Shown: positions 34,442-44,074 of the stretch, piece by piece
Layout of the letters: each line of letters begins with the position of its first letter
Numbering within the stretch: position 1 is the first letter of the stretch
From: Candidatus Eisenbacteria bacterium
GTDB lineage: Bacteria; Eisenbacteria; RBG-16-71-46; CAIMUX01; JAHJDP01
Assembly (NCBI GenBank): GCA_018831195.1
Contig: JAHJDP010000084.1
Span: 94,364-158,363, forward strand
Direction of reading: 5' to 3'
Length of the DNA: 64,000 bases
Notes under the pieces: model-generated
The model's database searches: none
Told to the model about the DNA's origin: nothing
Seen by the model: only the letters and a program-made list of their open reading frames with translations
Program-made: the position numbers and the translations under genes

Positions 34442-34672
34442 ATGAAGATTACCATCGAATACTGCGTTGTTTGAGACTACGGTCCCAAAGCCGCCGGTCT
34501 GGCGGCGGTCCTAAAAGAAAAACACAATGTGAAAGCGAAATTGATTGAGAGCGGCGGCGGTGCCTTTGAAGTCGCCGTGGATAATAAACTGATCTTCTCA
34601 AAGCTGCAGAAGGGACGGTTCCCGGAGGATCAAGAGATTCTGGATCTTCTTGACGATCTCAAGGGGTCGTGA
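34442..34672 (+). CDS. SelW/Rdx-like selenoprotein with in-frame TGA (Sec11)
   Basis: 76 residues when TGA at 34472-34474 is read as selenocysteine. The start reads MKITIEYCVV, then the TGA, giving C8-V-V-U11, the CxxU redox motif of selenoprotein W. The frame continues without error into the family signatures GGGAFEVAVDNKLIFSK and GRFPEDQEILDLL, ending at TGA 34670-34672. RBS GAGGAG lies 8 bp before ATG 34442. Reading the first TGA as a stop would leave a 10-residue peptide, while all later conserved residues stay in frame. SelW-family proteins have a thioredoxin-like fold and act in redox defence. A SECIS-like hairpin starts 15 nt after the TGA. The gene diverges from pabB and abuts the convergent phosphatase gene. 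Confidence 0.88.
34490..34506 (+). promoter_or_regulatory. SECIS-like hairpin of the SelW-like gene
   Basis: GCCGCC at 34490-34495 pairs fully with GGCGGC at 34501-34506 and exposes the loop GGTCT, the same apical loop sequence as the E. coli fdhF SECIS. The loop begins 22 nt after the TGA, within the range for bacterial SECIS elements. It lies inside the coding frame, as bacterial SECIS do. Confidence 0.75.
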
Positions 34673-35407
34673 TTAGATCGATCCCGGTCCCCAGAGGAAC
34701 GCCGCGAGTTGATCCGCTCCCGCCGCAATCCGATCCGGGTTCAGTTTCCGGATGTTTTCCAGGGAAGAGAGTCCCCAGGTCACCATGAAGATCGGGCATC
34801 CCGCCGACCGCGCCGCGTCAAAATCGGTGGAGCCGTCTCCTGTCATCACCCCCTCGGCGGGCGCCACATTCATCCTCTTAAACATTTCCAGCAGCGGCAA
34901 GGGTGACGGCTTTTTCTCGGCGAAGGTGTCGCTGCCCGCGATCCATGCGAAAGGGTCGGACAATCCCAATCCGGCCAGAATTTTCCGGCAGAAGCGCTCG
35001 GGCTTATTTGAGACGACGGTCATGACGACTTCGCGGTGCATCCCTTCGGCCAGCAGTTCCCGAATCCCGGGGAAGGGGACGGTCGTTTCCAGCAGGCAGT
35101 CATCATAGTGCCGGCGAAAATCGGATAGAGCGGTATCGATCTCGAGATCGGTCGGTTTGTGCGGGTCGGGTAAAGGACTGGGGGTTGAGGATCCCCTCGG
35201 AAGAAGACAGCGGGCGACAAGATTCCGGGCTCCCCAACCGATATGCGACGCAACCCAGTTCTCGGGAAGAGCCGGCAGGCCGCGTTCCATCCGCATTCTA
35301 TTGACGCCGGAGACGATATCCCGGCGGGAATCGACCAGGGTGCCGTCGAGATCAAAAATGATGCCGCGGATGGGCGGACGGATGGACGGATCAACGGGTC
35401 GATTCAC
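34673..35407 (-). CDS. HAD-family phosphoglycolate phosphatase-like protein
   Basis: 244 residues from GTG 35407, preceded by GGAGAAG; a longer ATG frame would run into the upstream gene. IIFDLDGTLVDS is HAD motif I with both Asp, VVSNKPERF motif II, EKKPSP the motif III Lys and MTGDGSTDFDAA motif IV. The cap region between motifs I and II is alpha-helical, as in Gph. Possible substrate: 2-phosphoglycolate. It lies 46 bp after the GreA-like gene on the same strand, and its end touches the SelW-like gene. Confidence 0.85.
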   Translation of the reverse strand: MNRPVDPSIRPPIRGIIFDLDGTLVDSRRDIVSGVNRMRMERGLPALPENWVASHIGWGARNLVARCLLPRGSSTPSPLPDPHKPTDLEIDTALSDFRRHYDDCLLETTVPFPGIRELLAEGMHREVVMTVVSNKPERFCRKILAGLGLSDPFAWIAGSDTFAEKKPSPLPLLEMFKRMNVAPAEGVMTGDGSTDFDAARSAGCPIFMVTWGLSSLENIRKLNPDRIAAGADQLAAFLWGPGSI

Positions 35408-35453
35408 ACCGGCTTCTCCAATCTGGAATCGATCGGCGCTGTGGGCAACGTAT

Positions 35454-38144
35454 CTATGGCAGGCGCCGTCGGATCTCGAGCAATCGATAGCTCTGCCGTC
35501 CCTCTCCATCCTGATCATCAAGTTCGATGGTGACGCCGGCGCTCTTGCCCAAGACGGCCTGGCCGAGGGGCGCCATGACGGAGATCACGTCATCTCCCAG
35601 ATGGGCATCACCCTCACCAAGGATCCAATGGGTATGGCATTCCCCCGACTGCGTATCTTCCAAGACAATCTCGGTGCCGGGACCGGCTTTATCCTCGGGC
35701 AGGGTCATATCCTCAATGATCTCCGCCTGTTGAATCCGCCGGTTCAGGGATCCCAATCGGTCCGTCTCTTGTGATTGTTTAAGTTTTGCCGCGTCGTATT
35801 CGGCGTTCTCGCGCAGATCGCCCATCTCTCTCGCCGTTTTTATCGCCTCAGGTATCGTTGTTCGAAGGGCGAGAGCCGTCCGATCGCGCTCTGCGATCAG
35901 CATTTCATATGTCCCCTGGGTCATCGGGATACCAAGAATCTCGATCTTCTCACCTTCTCCTTGAAGGGCCCGGTTGGTGGCGGCGTCGCGGACACCCTTG
36001 ACCTCATCGACCACTCTGCCCAATCCGGCTTTGGAGAGAAAGGCATAAACGTGAAAGAGAGCTCTTTCGGAAGAGCGCCACTGCTTGAGGAAATGTGACC
36101 AGCGGGAGGCAATATTTTCCGAGGGCTCTGTTCTTCCGGCCTTTTGGGCCAGAGTCCCTTTGGGATCAAGAATCGCCACAGCTTGGCGCCGCAGCATGTC
36201 GCGTGTTGTGACATCGGCCAGCAGAGCTGCGCCAAAGGCGGCCTCCCAAGGGTCGGGCCAGAAAGGATCATTATCCGGCGCGTTCACGGAATGTTGAATC
36301 AGAGCGAGAGCCGCAACGGGTCGCCGGCCGGGATTGCGCAGAAGATCGATGAGGAGGTTTTTACCTTCCTCCGCGTTCTCGCGGAGGGCGGCGGCGGCCT
36401 TTTCCCGTACGGCGCTGTGACGGCTGGCGAGCCCGAAGAGGATGGCATCTGTTTTTGAATCCCCATGAGAAAATCCGGCGTCGAGAATCGCAAACTGGTG
36501 GGATTGTTCCCCGACATCGGATGGCTCAAGTCCATCCGCCAGCGCGGTTCGGATGACATCGCCTTTCCCCTGTTCCTGGATCTCCAATTCACTTTCAAGG
36601 AAAAGATAAAGGGCGACGCGTTCGTCGGAGTGCGTCCGCTCATCCATGATCCATTGTTTTAAGATAGGACCGTGGATATGGCTGGACGATGTTTTCGAGC
36701 TGGGGTGCTGTTCGAGAAAACGGCGGATAAGATTGAGATTGGTGCGGATCCCGCGCTTGCGATCGAGCGACGGAAGCGGAACTTCCTCTTCGCCGCCAAG
36801 ACCTTCAATAATTCTAAAAGTGTTCCGGAATGAAAGTGAAAGATCTATGCGCGGATGATTTTCAAGCCTCGGCTTTGTCTCTTTCCACCAGGTCGCCCAA
36901 CTTTTCACGTTTGCGACCGTGTCATTCAGGCGCTTGCGCAGGGCTGTGGTGGTGGCCTGCCCACCGGCCTCTCTCAAGGCCAGATAGATCATTTGCTCGG
37001 GCTCTTCCCGGACAAGCCGCGCTAATTCTTCCGGGCGCGCCATCGCCAGGACCCTCAAGTCGTCATGCGGCAGGACTTCAAGGGCCCGGAGGGCGAGTTG
37101 CAGGCCCATCCGGTGATTCGGCTTGTTGGGAAGGAAGTCGATCACCAGATATTCACCGTCATTGTTCGTGATCTTCCCGACACCCCATCCGGCATGTAGA
37201 ACGTAATACCCGGGAGCGAGATCGAGAAGCGCCTTGAGATTTTGAACCGCTGTTTCCGGTTTCGTTCTCTCATCAAACAGGCCGCTTTGCATCAGCACGG
37301 AATCGACATCGTCAACCTCAGGGAATGCCATGGGAGCGATGGTCCGCAGAAAACGGCGCAAGGTAGGGGTGGCCGTGGGGATTTTAACCAGCATCTCGAG
37401 GAAAGTATCCCATCCCATCTTCGCCAATTCGCTCGTCTTGAAGTGGGGCAGAAGAAGATCGAGCAGCGGCTCGGCGATATCCCATTTTTTTTTCGCCAGG
37501 CGGATCGCTCCGCGGAAAAGGCGCTGGTGTGTTTCATCGTCCACTGATCCGACGAGTTCCAGATAGATTTCTTCGATTCTGTCAGCACGGAATGTTTGAA
37601 GGAATCCCTGGAGGCTCTGAAACAAATAGCGGCGGTAGTTCTCTGTATCCTTGGCTTCCCGGGCCTGTTGGGCTTTTAAATAGGCCAGCCGGTATTCATC
37701 GGGGTAGGCGTTATAGATATTATTGAGAACATCCCCGGGAAGAGCCGTCAGACCCGCTTCCTCAGCGACTTTTGTTAAAAATCGAGCGGCTTTCAACGAT
37801 TCGGTGCCGTTGAAGAATTGTTCCGCCACCCACCCCAGAGCATCCCAGCGGCGCTCCTTCTCGAGGCGGTTGCAGACCGAAGTCAGTTGAGCCGTTGCTT
37901 CCGGGATATTCTCGAGCCGAAGGTTACCTAATCCCATAAGGGAGTGCGCCGCAGGGTGGATTCCCGATGTTGGAAGATGCGATTGAGTCGTTTCGATGAC
38001 CTCGTTGAGACTCAACTCTTCCTGCGCTTCATTCAGGATCTCGGTGATCGAATCACGGACGCCCGAATGAAGATAGAGTGCTTCATCATTCTCGGGGTCC
38101 AGCAGAAGGGGTATCCACTCTTTCCAGGTCCCTGTTTGTTCCAA
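35454..38144 (-). CDS. Giant GreA-type transcription elongation factor
   Basis: 896 residues against about 158 for normal GreA. Residues ~735-896 hold GreA: the coiled coil with GDLRENAEYDAAKLKQ (D776 and E779 are the acidic pair that stimulates RNA cleavage) and the C-terminal FKBP-like domain (VISVMAPLGQAVLGKSAGVTIEL). Upstream, residues ~1-300 are helical repeats resembling TPR. Residues ~312-370 (HAGWGVGKITNNDGEYLVIDF...HRMGLQLALRAL) look like a CarD/TRCF-type RNA polymerase-binding domain. The middle is a helical HEAT-like region. A long GreA is known from Chlamydiae, but a CarD-like part was not expected. It likely docks on RNA polymerase and rescues backtracked complexes. Confidence 0.82.
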   Translation of the reverse strand: MEQTGTWKEWIPLLLDPENDEALYLHSGVRDSITEILNEAQEELSLNEVIETTQSHLPTSGIHPAAHSLMGLGNLRLENIPEATAQLTSVCNRLEKERRWDALGWVAEQFFNGTESLKAARFLTKVAEEAGLTALPGDVLNNIYNAYPDEYRLAYLKAQQAREAKDTENYRRYLFQSLQGFLQTFRADRIEEIYLELVGSVDDETHQRLFRGAIRLAKKKWDIAEPLLDLLLPHFKTSELAKMGWDTFLEMLVKIPTATPTLRRFLRTIAPMAFPEVDDVDSVLMQSGLFDERTKPETAVQNLKALLDLAPGYYVLHAGWGVGKITNNDGEYLVIDFLPNKPNHRMGLQLALRALEVLPHDDLRVLAMARPEELARLVREEPEQMIYLALREAGGQATTTALRKRLNDTVANVKSWATWWKETKPRLENHPRIDLSLSFRNTFRIIEGLGGEEEVPLPSLDRKRGIRTNLNLIRRFLEQHPSSKTSSSHIHGPILKQWIMDERTHSDERVALYLFLESELEIQEQGKGDVIRTALADGLEPSDVGEQSHQFAILDAGFSHGDSKTDAILFGLASRHSAVREKAAAALRENAEEGKNLLIDLLRNPGRRPVAALALIQHSVNAPDNDPFWPDPWEAAFGAALLADVTTRDMLRRQAVAILDPKGTLAQKAGRTEPSENIASRWSHFLKQWRSSERALFHVYAFLSKAGLGRVVDEVKGVRDAATNRALQGEGEKIEILGIPMTQGTYEMLIAERDRTALALRTTIPEAIKTAREMGDLRENAEYDAAKLKQSQETDRLGSLNRRIQQAEIIEDMTLPEDKAGPGTEIVLEDTQSGECHTHWILGEGDAHLGDDVISVMAPLGQAVLGKSAGVTIELDDQDGEGRQSYRLLEIRRRLP

Positions 38145-38367
38145 GGGGTCCTCCTCATCAAATAATCGATAGCAGCCCGAGGTGAAAACTCGCCGCGGGA
38201 GGCAAAACCAAACCCATGGCGCGATGAAAGAAATCCACCGGCCCCCGTTTCGGACAACTTCGATAATCTGGAAAATCCGAATCGGAATTCAACACAGTAT
38301 AGCACTTTGATACCGGCAGGGAACCCACACCTGACCTGCCGGGGCGATCGAATTCGGGTGAGTCGCT

Positions 38368-40110
38368 TCAGCGGGTGATGTCAAAAGAGCCCGGTATGCC
38401 GCCGCAGAAGGTCTTGAGGGTCTCCGCCGACTCCTCGAGCCGGATCTTGAGGGCTTCAGGGTCATATCCTGAAGGGGCAAAGGCGACAAAGAGAAGATCC
38501 CGCGTCTCTTCTGTGATGCGTGTCCGCCACGAATCGGAACTGGGATTCCCGAAAGCTCCCACCGCGTCGGCCAAAGTCCAACGCCCCTCGACGGTTATCG
38601 TTCCTTTTCCGATGCCGTCGTATGATTCGCCGGTTTTGCCGATGCGCAGCTGCACCGGTCCCTGAATCGCTTTCAGATCATAAAGACCGATCGAGAGCAT
38701 CATCCGGAGGGAACATAGGTTTATCGTATCCACAACGGCGTTCACCCTGTAGAGGCCTTTGCCCGAGATAAGACGCCTAAAGAGGGCCTCCGATGAAGGC
38801 CGCCGTTTGGTGGGATCCAGGCCGATGGCCCGATAGAGCTCCCGGGCCGGGCGCAACAGAACACCGGCTTCTGAGGGATTGGAATAGACCGCCCGAAGAT
38901 CCCGTCCCTGCCTTTCAATCTCCTCATGGATCGGATCCTGCGGCGCCAGGGGATTCACGCCGGTCATCGAAAAGGCGCCAAGGACAATCCGCCCAACGGC
39001 TTCGGGAATGAGGTGAATCGGTACCGACGGATGGGTCGGGCCATGGCTGTTGGTCTCCTGGGACATCTTCGCACCCTCCCTGTGAGCCCTTCTAATGGAT
39101 CCATGGTCTGGATCGGGTATGGGTTTCCGGGCGATGAGAACAGCGATCTCATCCCCTGCCGTGTCGGCCCCCTCAGCATAATCGAGAAGGGATAGACCGG
39201 GAAAGGCGGCTCGCAACTCATTTCGTCTCAACCAATGGCGGGGATTGTGAGGGCGCCCTTTGCCCGCCTGGGCCTCAGTGAAGGTGTCGTAAATGAGAAG
39301 TCCGCCCTGTTTCAATGAGGCCGTCATTCTGGGGAAGAGGGCGCGTTCCAGAAAACGGGTGACGACGATAAGATCGAACCGATCCGGCGCCAGGGGGTCT
39401 TCCTTGGCAAGATTCATCGCCTGCGTTGTGACCCCGGCACCCCACCTCGCCGCGAGATTTCGGGTCATCTCCAATGCCTCGGGAAGGATATCCACCGCCA
39501 AAACCTTCCATCCCAAAAGAGCCAGCCAGACGGCGTTCCGTCCCGAACCACAGGCGAGGTCAAGCGCGGCTGCAGTTGAGGTGTTGCCGGCGCGAGAGGG
39601 ATGGTGCAAAGAGGGATGGTGCAAACAAGGTCGGATTTCCCAGGAGGGCACACGGGATGGACCGGCCTCCATCTCCTGCGGCCAGGCCGAGGTTGGTTCA
39701 CTGATCCACCGGATGAATCTGTGCTGCGTCCCTTTAAAAAACGAGACGGCGAAGGATCCTTCATCCGGTGTATCAGTGGTAAGAAGAAGAGGGCGCCACT
39801 TGGGGGGGATCTCATGGCGGCGGATCGGAAGCTCCCCGGCCGGAATATGACAGGATCCCGGCACATGTCCTTTTTCATACGCCGCGTGATCCCTAAGATC
39901 TAGAAGTATGAAACCATGGCGTCGCCAGATATCGCCGCTGTAGGGATCGCCTGAGAGGGGATCGCAGCAGAACGGTTGTGGTTCAAGGATGATCGATCTC
40001 AAGGCAACCAATTGGGACCATTGGATCGGCCCCGGAAGAAAGGGATCGCGGGGCGGCCAAGGAGAGTTGAGGAGAGATCGACCCGTAGGCTCAATTGAAG
40101 GATCACTCAT
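38368..40110 (-). CDS. Rhodanese-like / SAM methyltransferase / B3-B4 domain fusion
   Basis: 580 residues in one frame. Residues ~60-115 resemble a rhodanese (FILLDLRDHAAYEKGHVPGSCHIPA) but the catalytic Cys is absent (LLLTTDTPDEGSF). Residues ~180-330 are a class I methyltransferase of TehB-like type (AALDLACGSGRNAVWLALLGWKVLAVDI). Residues ~350-580 match the B3/B4 domain found in PheT and in free-standing tRNA-editing-like proteins (AFSMTGVNPL...ISGKGLYRVNAVVDTINLCSL). Met349 (DNA 39066) is preceded by GGGAGGGTG, an RBS-like sequence, so the B3/B4 part might also be made alone. A perfect 15-bp tandem repeat lies in the linker. Confidence 0.72.
   Translation of the reverse strand: MSDPSIEPTGRSLLNSPWPPRDPFLPGPIQWSQLVALRSIILEPQPFCCDPLSGDPYSGDIWRRHGFILLDLRDHAAYEKGHVPGSCHIPAGELPIRRHEIPPKWRPLLLTTDTPDEGSFAVSFFKGTQHRFIRWISEPTSAWPQEMEAGPSRVPSWEIRPCLHHPSLHHPSRAGNTSTAAALDLACGSGRNAVWLALLGWKVLAVDILPEALEMTRNLAARWGAGVTTQAMNLAKEDPLAPDRFDLIVVTRFLERALFPRMTASLKQGGLLIYDTFTEAQAGKGRPHNPRHWLRRNELRAAFPGLSLLDYAEGADTAGDEIAVLIARKPIPDPDHGSIRRAHREGAKMSQETNSHGPTHPSVPIHLIPEAVGRIVLGAFSMTGVNPLAPQDPIHEEIERQGRDLRAVYSNPSEAGVLLRPARELYRAIGLDPTKRRPSSEALFRRLISGKGLYRVNAVVDTINLCSLRMMLSIGLYDLKAIQGPVQLRIGKTGESYDGIGKGTITVEGRWTLADAVGAFGNPSSDSWRTRITEETRDLLFVAFAPSGYDPEALKIRLEESAETLKTFCGGIPGSFDITR
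39595..39624. repeat. Perfect 15-bp tandem duplication
   Basis: The 15-mer AGAGGGATGGTGCAA occurs twice head to tail (39595-39609, 39610-39624). It encodes the repeated His-His-Pro-Ser of the linker between the rhodanese-like and methyltransferase parts, and keeps the frame. It looks like a recent slippage. Confidence 0.9.
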
Positions 40111-40204
40111 CCGTCTGCTCCGATTTTATGCTAGGATCCGGCTGGATGGATTCCTGTTGGAGGCGCGAGACTGCTTGGTTAATGTACAAAGAGAGAGACG
40201 ACGG

Positions 40205-41422
40205 ATGGAACCCATTGATTATGCCGCACACCCCTATCTGGATCCACAATTCTCCAGCCGGGAACCGAGAATGCTCCGCGCCCTCTATCGGCAATACCTT
40301 ATCATCCGAAACAATGATGAGGCCTACAATGCATTTTTGAATAAATTATTACATCCCCATCGCCAAGTGTATCCCCTGCGGGAAAATCTTCGGCATGTTT
40401 CGAGTTTTCTTGCTGAGGTCGGACCTTATCTCGATGGCCTGCTTGGGTTGTTTCCAGAAAAAACGCATGGGCCGTTGGCGCCGGCAAAGGAAATTGATGA
40501 ATGCGACGATCTTAGAAATTTGATGAGGTATGTTTTCGACTCGACCGACCCCAAATTGCAATTCGAAGCCCAGAGGAAAATCTATCTGTCAAAACTCTTT
40601 TTTGATGTGGATCATACTTGGGAAATTCAGCGTGGACTTATACATAAACGTCATTTTGAATCGCTCATGGATGAGTATCTTTTCCGGAATACGGTGGATG
40701 AGGCCGATGTCGAGATCTGCTTCAATATCCGTTCGGACGGGGTATCCATGGACTATACGGTTGGGAGCGCCGGACCCGACAAGGAGTGCTGGAGTTTTCA
40801 CAAATTGGAGTTGGCCCTTCCAATTGACGGTCATACATTCCCACTGAATGTCTATTTCTATAGCTGCCGCTTTAAGCGTGAGATCATTCCTTACCAATAT
40901 ATGAGAGGCCAAGAACATTACAATCTTCAGCCGGTGGAGATTTGGGGGCGGCTCAAGGAACGCCGGAGCGGCTCAATCGTCAGCAAAATGATCCGGAAGA
41001 AAGAAAGCAACCCCAGGCGAATCGGTGACATCCTCGGCGCCATGTTCATTGTGGCGGATTTAGTTGAGGTTGAGCGATTAAAGACGATCTTGATGGATAT
41101 ATTCGGGGGACCCCTGCGATTCCGCCATGTGACCGATACCTTGATTCGGATGGAAGACAAGGGCCGGCTTGGCCGCTATTCGGCGGCCGGATACAAGGTC
41201 TTCAAGTCAGAGGTGGATCTGCTCTATCCCAGCGGTCCGGAATTAACCGGGCCGCCGAGTCTTTTCACGGTCGAGATCCAAATTTATACTTTGGAATCCT
41301 ATTTGAGGACGATACATACTGAGCATTATGCAAGCCATCAACATTTCAAGCACCGGCAGTTTCTGCAGGGATTGCTCCCATATCTATTCCCGAGTGAAAT
41401 CTACGGAACTTTATCGGTTTGA
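40205..41422 (+). CDS. Divergent RelA/SpoT-like nucleotidyltransferase-fold protein
   Basis: 405 residues from ATG 40205, downstream of GAGAGAGACGACGG; a longer frame would overlap the divergent fusion gene. Residues ~275-385 hold RRIGDILGAMFIVADLVEVERLKTIL, FTVEIQIYTLESYL and the later TIHTEHYASHQHFKH, which align loosely with the RelA/SpoT synthetase region (D-x-x-G-x-R, vEiQIRT, H-x-x-Y/A-x-H-x-x-K). The synthetase arginines are not all present, so the enzymatic reaction is doubtful. The first 270 residues are helical with no recognised domain. If active it could make (p)ppGpp or a related nucleotide; a non-catalytic role is also open. It stands alone. Confidence 0.4.
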   Translation: MEPIDYAAHPYLDPQFSSREPRMLRALYRQYLIIRNNDEAYNAFLNKLLHPHRQVYPLRENLRHVSSFLAEVGPYLDGLLGLFPEKTHGPLAPAKEIDECDDLRNLMRYVFDSTDPKLQFEAQRKIYLSKLFFDVDHTWEIQRGLIHKRHFESLMDEYLFRNTVDEADVEICFNIRSDGVSMDYTVGSAGPDKECWSFHKLELALPIDGHTFPLNVYFYSCRFKREIIPYQYMRGQEHYNLQPVEIWGRLKERRSGSIVSKMIRKKESNPRRIGDILGAMFIVADLVEVERLKTILMDIFGGPLRFRHVTDTLIRMEDKGRLGRYSAAGYKVFKSEVDLLYPSGPELTGPPSLFTVEIQIYTLESYLRTIHTEHYASHQHFKHRQFLQGLLPYLFPSEIYGTLSV

Positions 41423-41441
41423 ATCGACTTGCCTCTGAGAA

Positions 41442-44039
41442 TTAATCGTTTGTCAGCTTGAATTTCCTGACAAGGTCGAGAAGCTCCATGCTCAGCTCGG
41501 CCATACGCGTCGAATTGGTGTCGACCTTCGCCGCACCAGCCGCCGCGGCTTTTGACACATCATCCATGCCGTGGATGTTCGAATTGATATCGTGTGCGCC
41601 ACTGGCGGCTTCTTCCATGTTCTTTGCGATTTCCTGCGCCGCTTGAGATGCGCCGGAAACGCTTTGAGCGATTTCATTCGTCGTTGATGATTGTTCCTCA
41701 ACCGCTCCGGCGATGTTTTGAACGATTAAGTTGGTTTCCGCGATAACCTTTGTGATCTCATTAATGGCTTTTACTGCGCCGGAGGTATTCCCTTGCATCC
41801 CCTTGATCTGGCGGGCTATTTCCTCCGTGGCCTGAGCCGTCTGTTTTGCCAGCTCCTTGACTTCATTGGCGACGACGGCGAAGCCCTTCCCGGCTTCACC
41901 GGCGGAGGCCGCCTCAATGGTGGCGTTGAGAGCCAAGAGATTCGTTTGATCGGCGATATCGCTGATCGTATCAAGAACGGTATTAATCTCGGTGGCAGAA
42001 GTGTTCAACCGGTTCATCGTCTCCGCGGCCTGGTTCGCCTGGCTATCGGCATTGGAGGCGATCTGTGTTGCCCTTGTACAGATCTTTGCCACTTCGTTCA
42101 ACGAGGCGCTCATCTCCTCAATAGCGGTGGCCACAGTATTGACCGATGAGGACATTTGCTCGGATGCAGCAGCCACTGTTCCGATCCGGGAGCTCAGGCC
42201 TTCCGTAGCTGATACAATGTTTGAGGATTGGGATGCCATCTGTTCCGCGCCGGAAGCCAAATCGTTTGAAGTCATCATGAGATCCTGGGCGAATTCTCCG
42301 GACTCAGAGGCATTTGTATCGAGTTTTGTGATTGTTTTGTTGATTTCCACCGACATTGTATTCAAGGCGCCGATCAGTTCGCCGAGTTCATCTTCCCGGT
42401 CGACTTCAAGATGCAACGTCAGATCTCCTTGAGCGATTTTCCTGGCAAAATCGACGCCCTTCTTTAGCTGTCCGGTAATTTGCTTTGTAAAGCTGAGTGA
42501 CAAGAAGATGGTGCCGAGTATCCCTAACACTGCGATAATCGTCATTGTCATTTGCATGCCTTTGACGGAAGCAAGGGCTTCATTCGCTTCTATTTCAGAA
42601 ATCATCGCCCATTGGAATTCCCCAAGTCCGAAAGGTGCATAGGAACTCAATACATTTTTGTTTTTGTAATTTTTGGAGGCTTTTATTCCTGAATTACCGG
42701 CGATAGCTTGTTTCACAATATCCGTTTCAATCCTGCCCTTTTGGGGATTTGAGAATGATGCGAAGACCGTTCTGTTTTGGGGATCATTGTAGGAATCTGA
42801 TCTCATGAGATAGTCGCGGCCGACCAGATAGGTTTCACCGGTTGAGCCAAGTCCGGAGCGTTCGGAGACAAGGGCATTGATTTTTTCAAGATTGAGTTGG
42901 ATGGCGGCTACGAATCGGACTTTCCCCCCCTCCATGACCGGTTGAGCCATAAAAGACGCCGGTCGATTGTCGTTCGGGGGATAGGATTCAAAATCAGTTG
43001 TGTAGAGTTCGTGGGTTTCAACCGCCTTCCTGAAAGCGCGACCTAGACCGGTGGCGGCGTAGGGACCATCGATGAGATTCGTTTGTGAATCGGCTCTATG
43101 CTCCCCTGTATAAACTACCAAACCGTCGGGATTAATGAGAAGCACATCATAGACTTCATAATGCTTTTGGAAGGATTTAAAGAAAAGAGCAGCTTTCTCT
43201 GAGATCACTCCATCGGCGTCAATAAGATTCGTTCCGGCGGCTTGTATTCCTTGGGAATCACCTTGACTCATTTTCACCGCGCCGCCGTTGTTCTCATTAA
43301 GGTCTGTAATGTTTTCAGCATTACAATATGCGACAACTATACCAAGAGCGTTCTTCGTTTCGGGGTTTCTGATCACTCCCGCGACATGGCATATAGGGGC
43401 TCCTGTTGACGGATCCGGCTCAATAGAGCTGCAAAATGAATTTTGATTGGAATCTGTCTGGGTGGCTTTTATGAATTTTTGGAACCAACTTTTGCCGGCT
43501 TCGCTCTCGTTGGTTCCTTGAAGGCAGACCCTTGAATTGCCTTCCAGGTCTAGAAGCTTGAAGTTATAGTAGCAATCTTGATAACGCTTGGCGGTAATAA
43601 ATTCCTGCCTGATTTGTTCCCGCGCTTCGGTCGCGGAGGTGCTCTCAGAATTCGGAGGCTCGCTCAACGCATGCATAAAATGCGGAGCATGAGAATAGTT
43701 GATTAAATCTGCTTTTCTTGCATCGAACCATGTTTCTGACATTTTGGCCTTGTACTCAAGGAGTGCTGATATATCCTCGGACGCATCATTTTGGATGACT
43801 AAAATGGCGTCACCCAGAATTTTCATGCTGTTTTCGGCTTCTGTGAAATAGGCGTTGAGCCTTGCGATCTTTTGATCTCGTACAGTGGTGAGTTGTGCTT
43901 TGGCTTGTTCGCTGATGGCTCCGTTGAACCGGGAAAGACTGAAATATCCTGATACGGCCAAGGGCGTGATCCCAATAAATAGAAATACGGCCATCATTCT
44001 GTGACTGAGTTTCATATTATGAATGTGTTTGGTAAACAT
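41442..44039 (-). CDS. Methyl-accepting chemotaxis protein
   Basis: 865 residues. The first membrane helix is at about 15-38 ([18 protein letters not shown]), followed by a large periplasmic sensor of the double-Cache type (~40-515) and a second helix ([19 protein letters not shown]). A HAMP domain follows ([30 protein letters not shown]). The cytoplasmic signalling tip is [40 protein letters not shown] (given only as residues ~690-730, keyed by [10 protein letters not shown] and [10 protein letters not shown]). It signals through CheA/CheW encoded upstream in the same cluster. The ligand is unknown. Confidence 0.93.
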   Translation of the reverse strand: MFTKHIHNMKLSHRMMAVFLFIGITPLAVSGYFSLSRFNGAISEQAKAQLTTVRDQKIARLNAYFTEAENSMKILGDAILVIQNDASEDISALLEYKAKMSETWFDARKADLINYSHAPHFMHALSEPPNSESTSATEAREQIRQEFITAKRYQDCYYNFKLLDLEGNSRVCLQGTNESEAGKSWFQKFIKATQTDSNQNSFCSSIEPDPSTGAPICHVAGVIRNPETKNALGIVVAYCNAENITDLNENNGGAVKMSQGDSQGIQAAGTNLIDADGVISEKAALFFKSFQKHYEVYDVLLINPDGLVVYTGEHRADSQTNLIDGPYAATGLGRAFRKAVETHELYTTDFESYPPNDNRPASFMAQPVMEGGKVRFVAAIQLNLEKINALVSERSGLGSTGETYLVGRDYLMRSDSYNDPQNRTVFASFSNPQKGRIETDIVKQAIAGNSGIKASKNYKNKNVLSSYAPFGLGEFQWAMISEIEANEALASVKGMQMTMTIIAVLGILGTIFLSLSFTKQITGQLKKGVDFARKIAQGDLTLHLEVDREDELGELIGALNTMSVEINKTITKLDTNASESGEFAQDLMMTSNDLASGAEQMASQSSNIVSATEGLSSRIGTVAAASEQMSSSVNTVATAIEEMSASLNEVAKICTRATQIASNADSQANQAAETMNRLNTSATEINTVLDTISDIADQTNLLALNATIEAASAGEAGKGFAVVANEVKELAKQTAQATEEIARQIKGMQGNTSGAVKAINEITKVIAETNLIVQNIAGAVEEQSSTTNEIAQSVSGASQAAQEIAKNMEEAASGAHDINSNIHGMDDVSKAAAAGAAKVDTNSTRMAELSMELLDLVRKFKLTND

Positions 44040-44074
44040 CGCTTCCTCCCCCGAGCAGAGAATGTTGTTCCGAG

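Noticed and set aside
34442..34474. Reading the SelW-like gene as a truncated peptide or pseudogene
   Set aside because: All downstream signature residues remain in frame and a SECIS-like hairpin follows, which decay would not explain.
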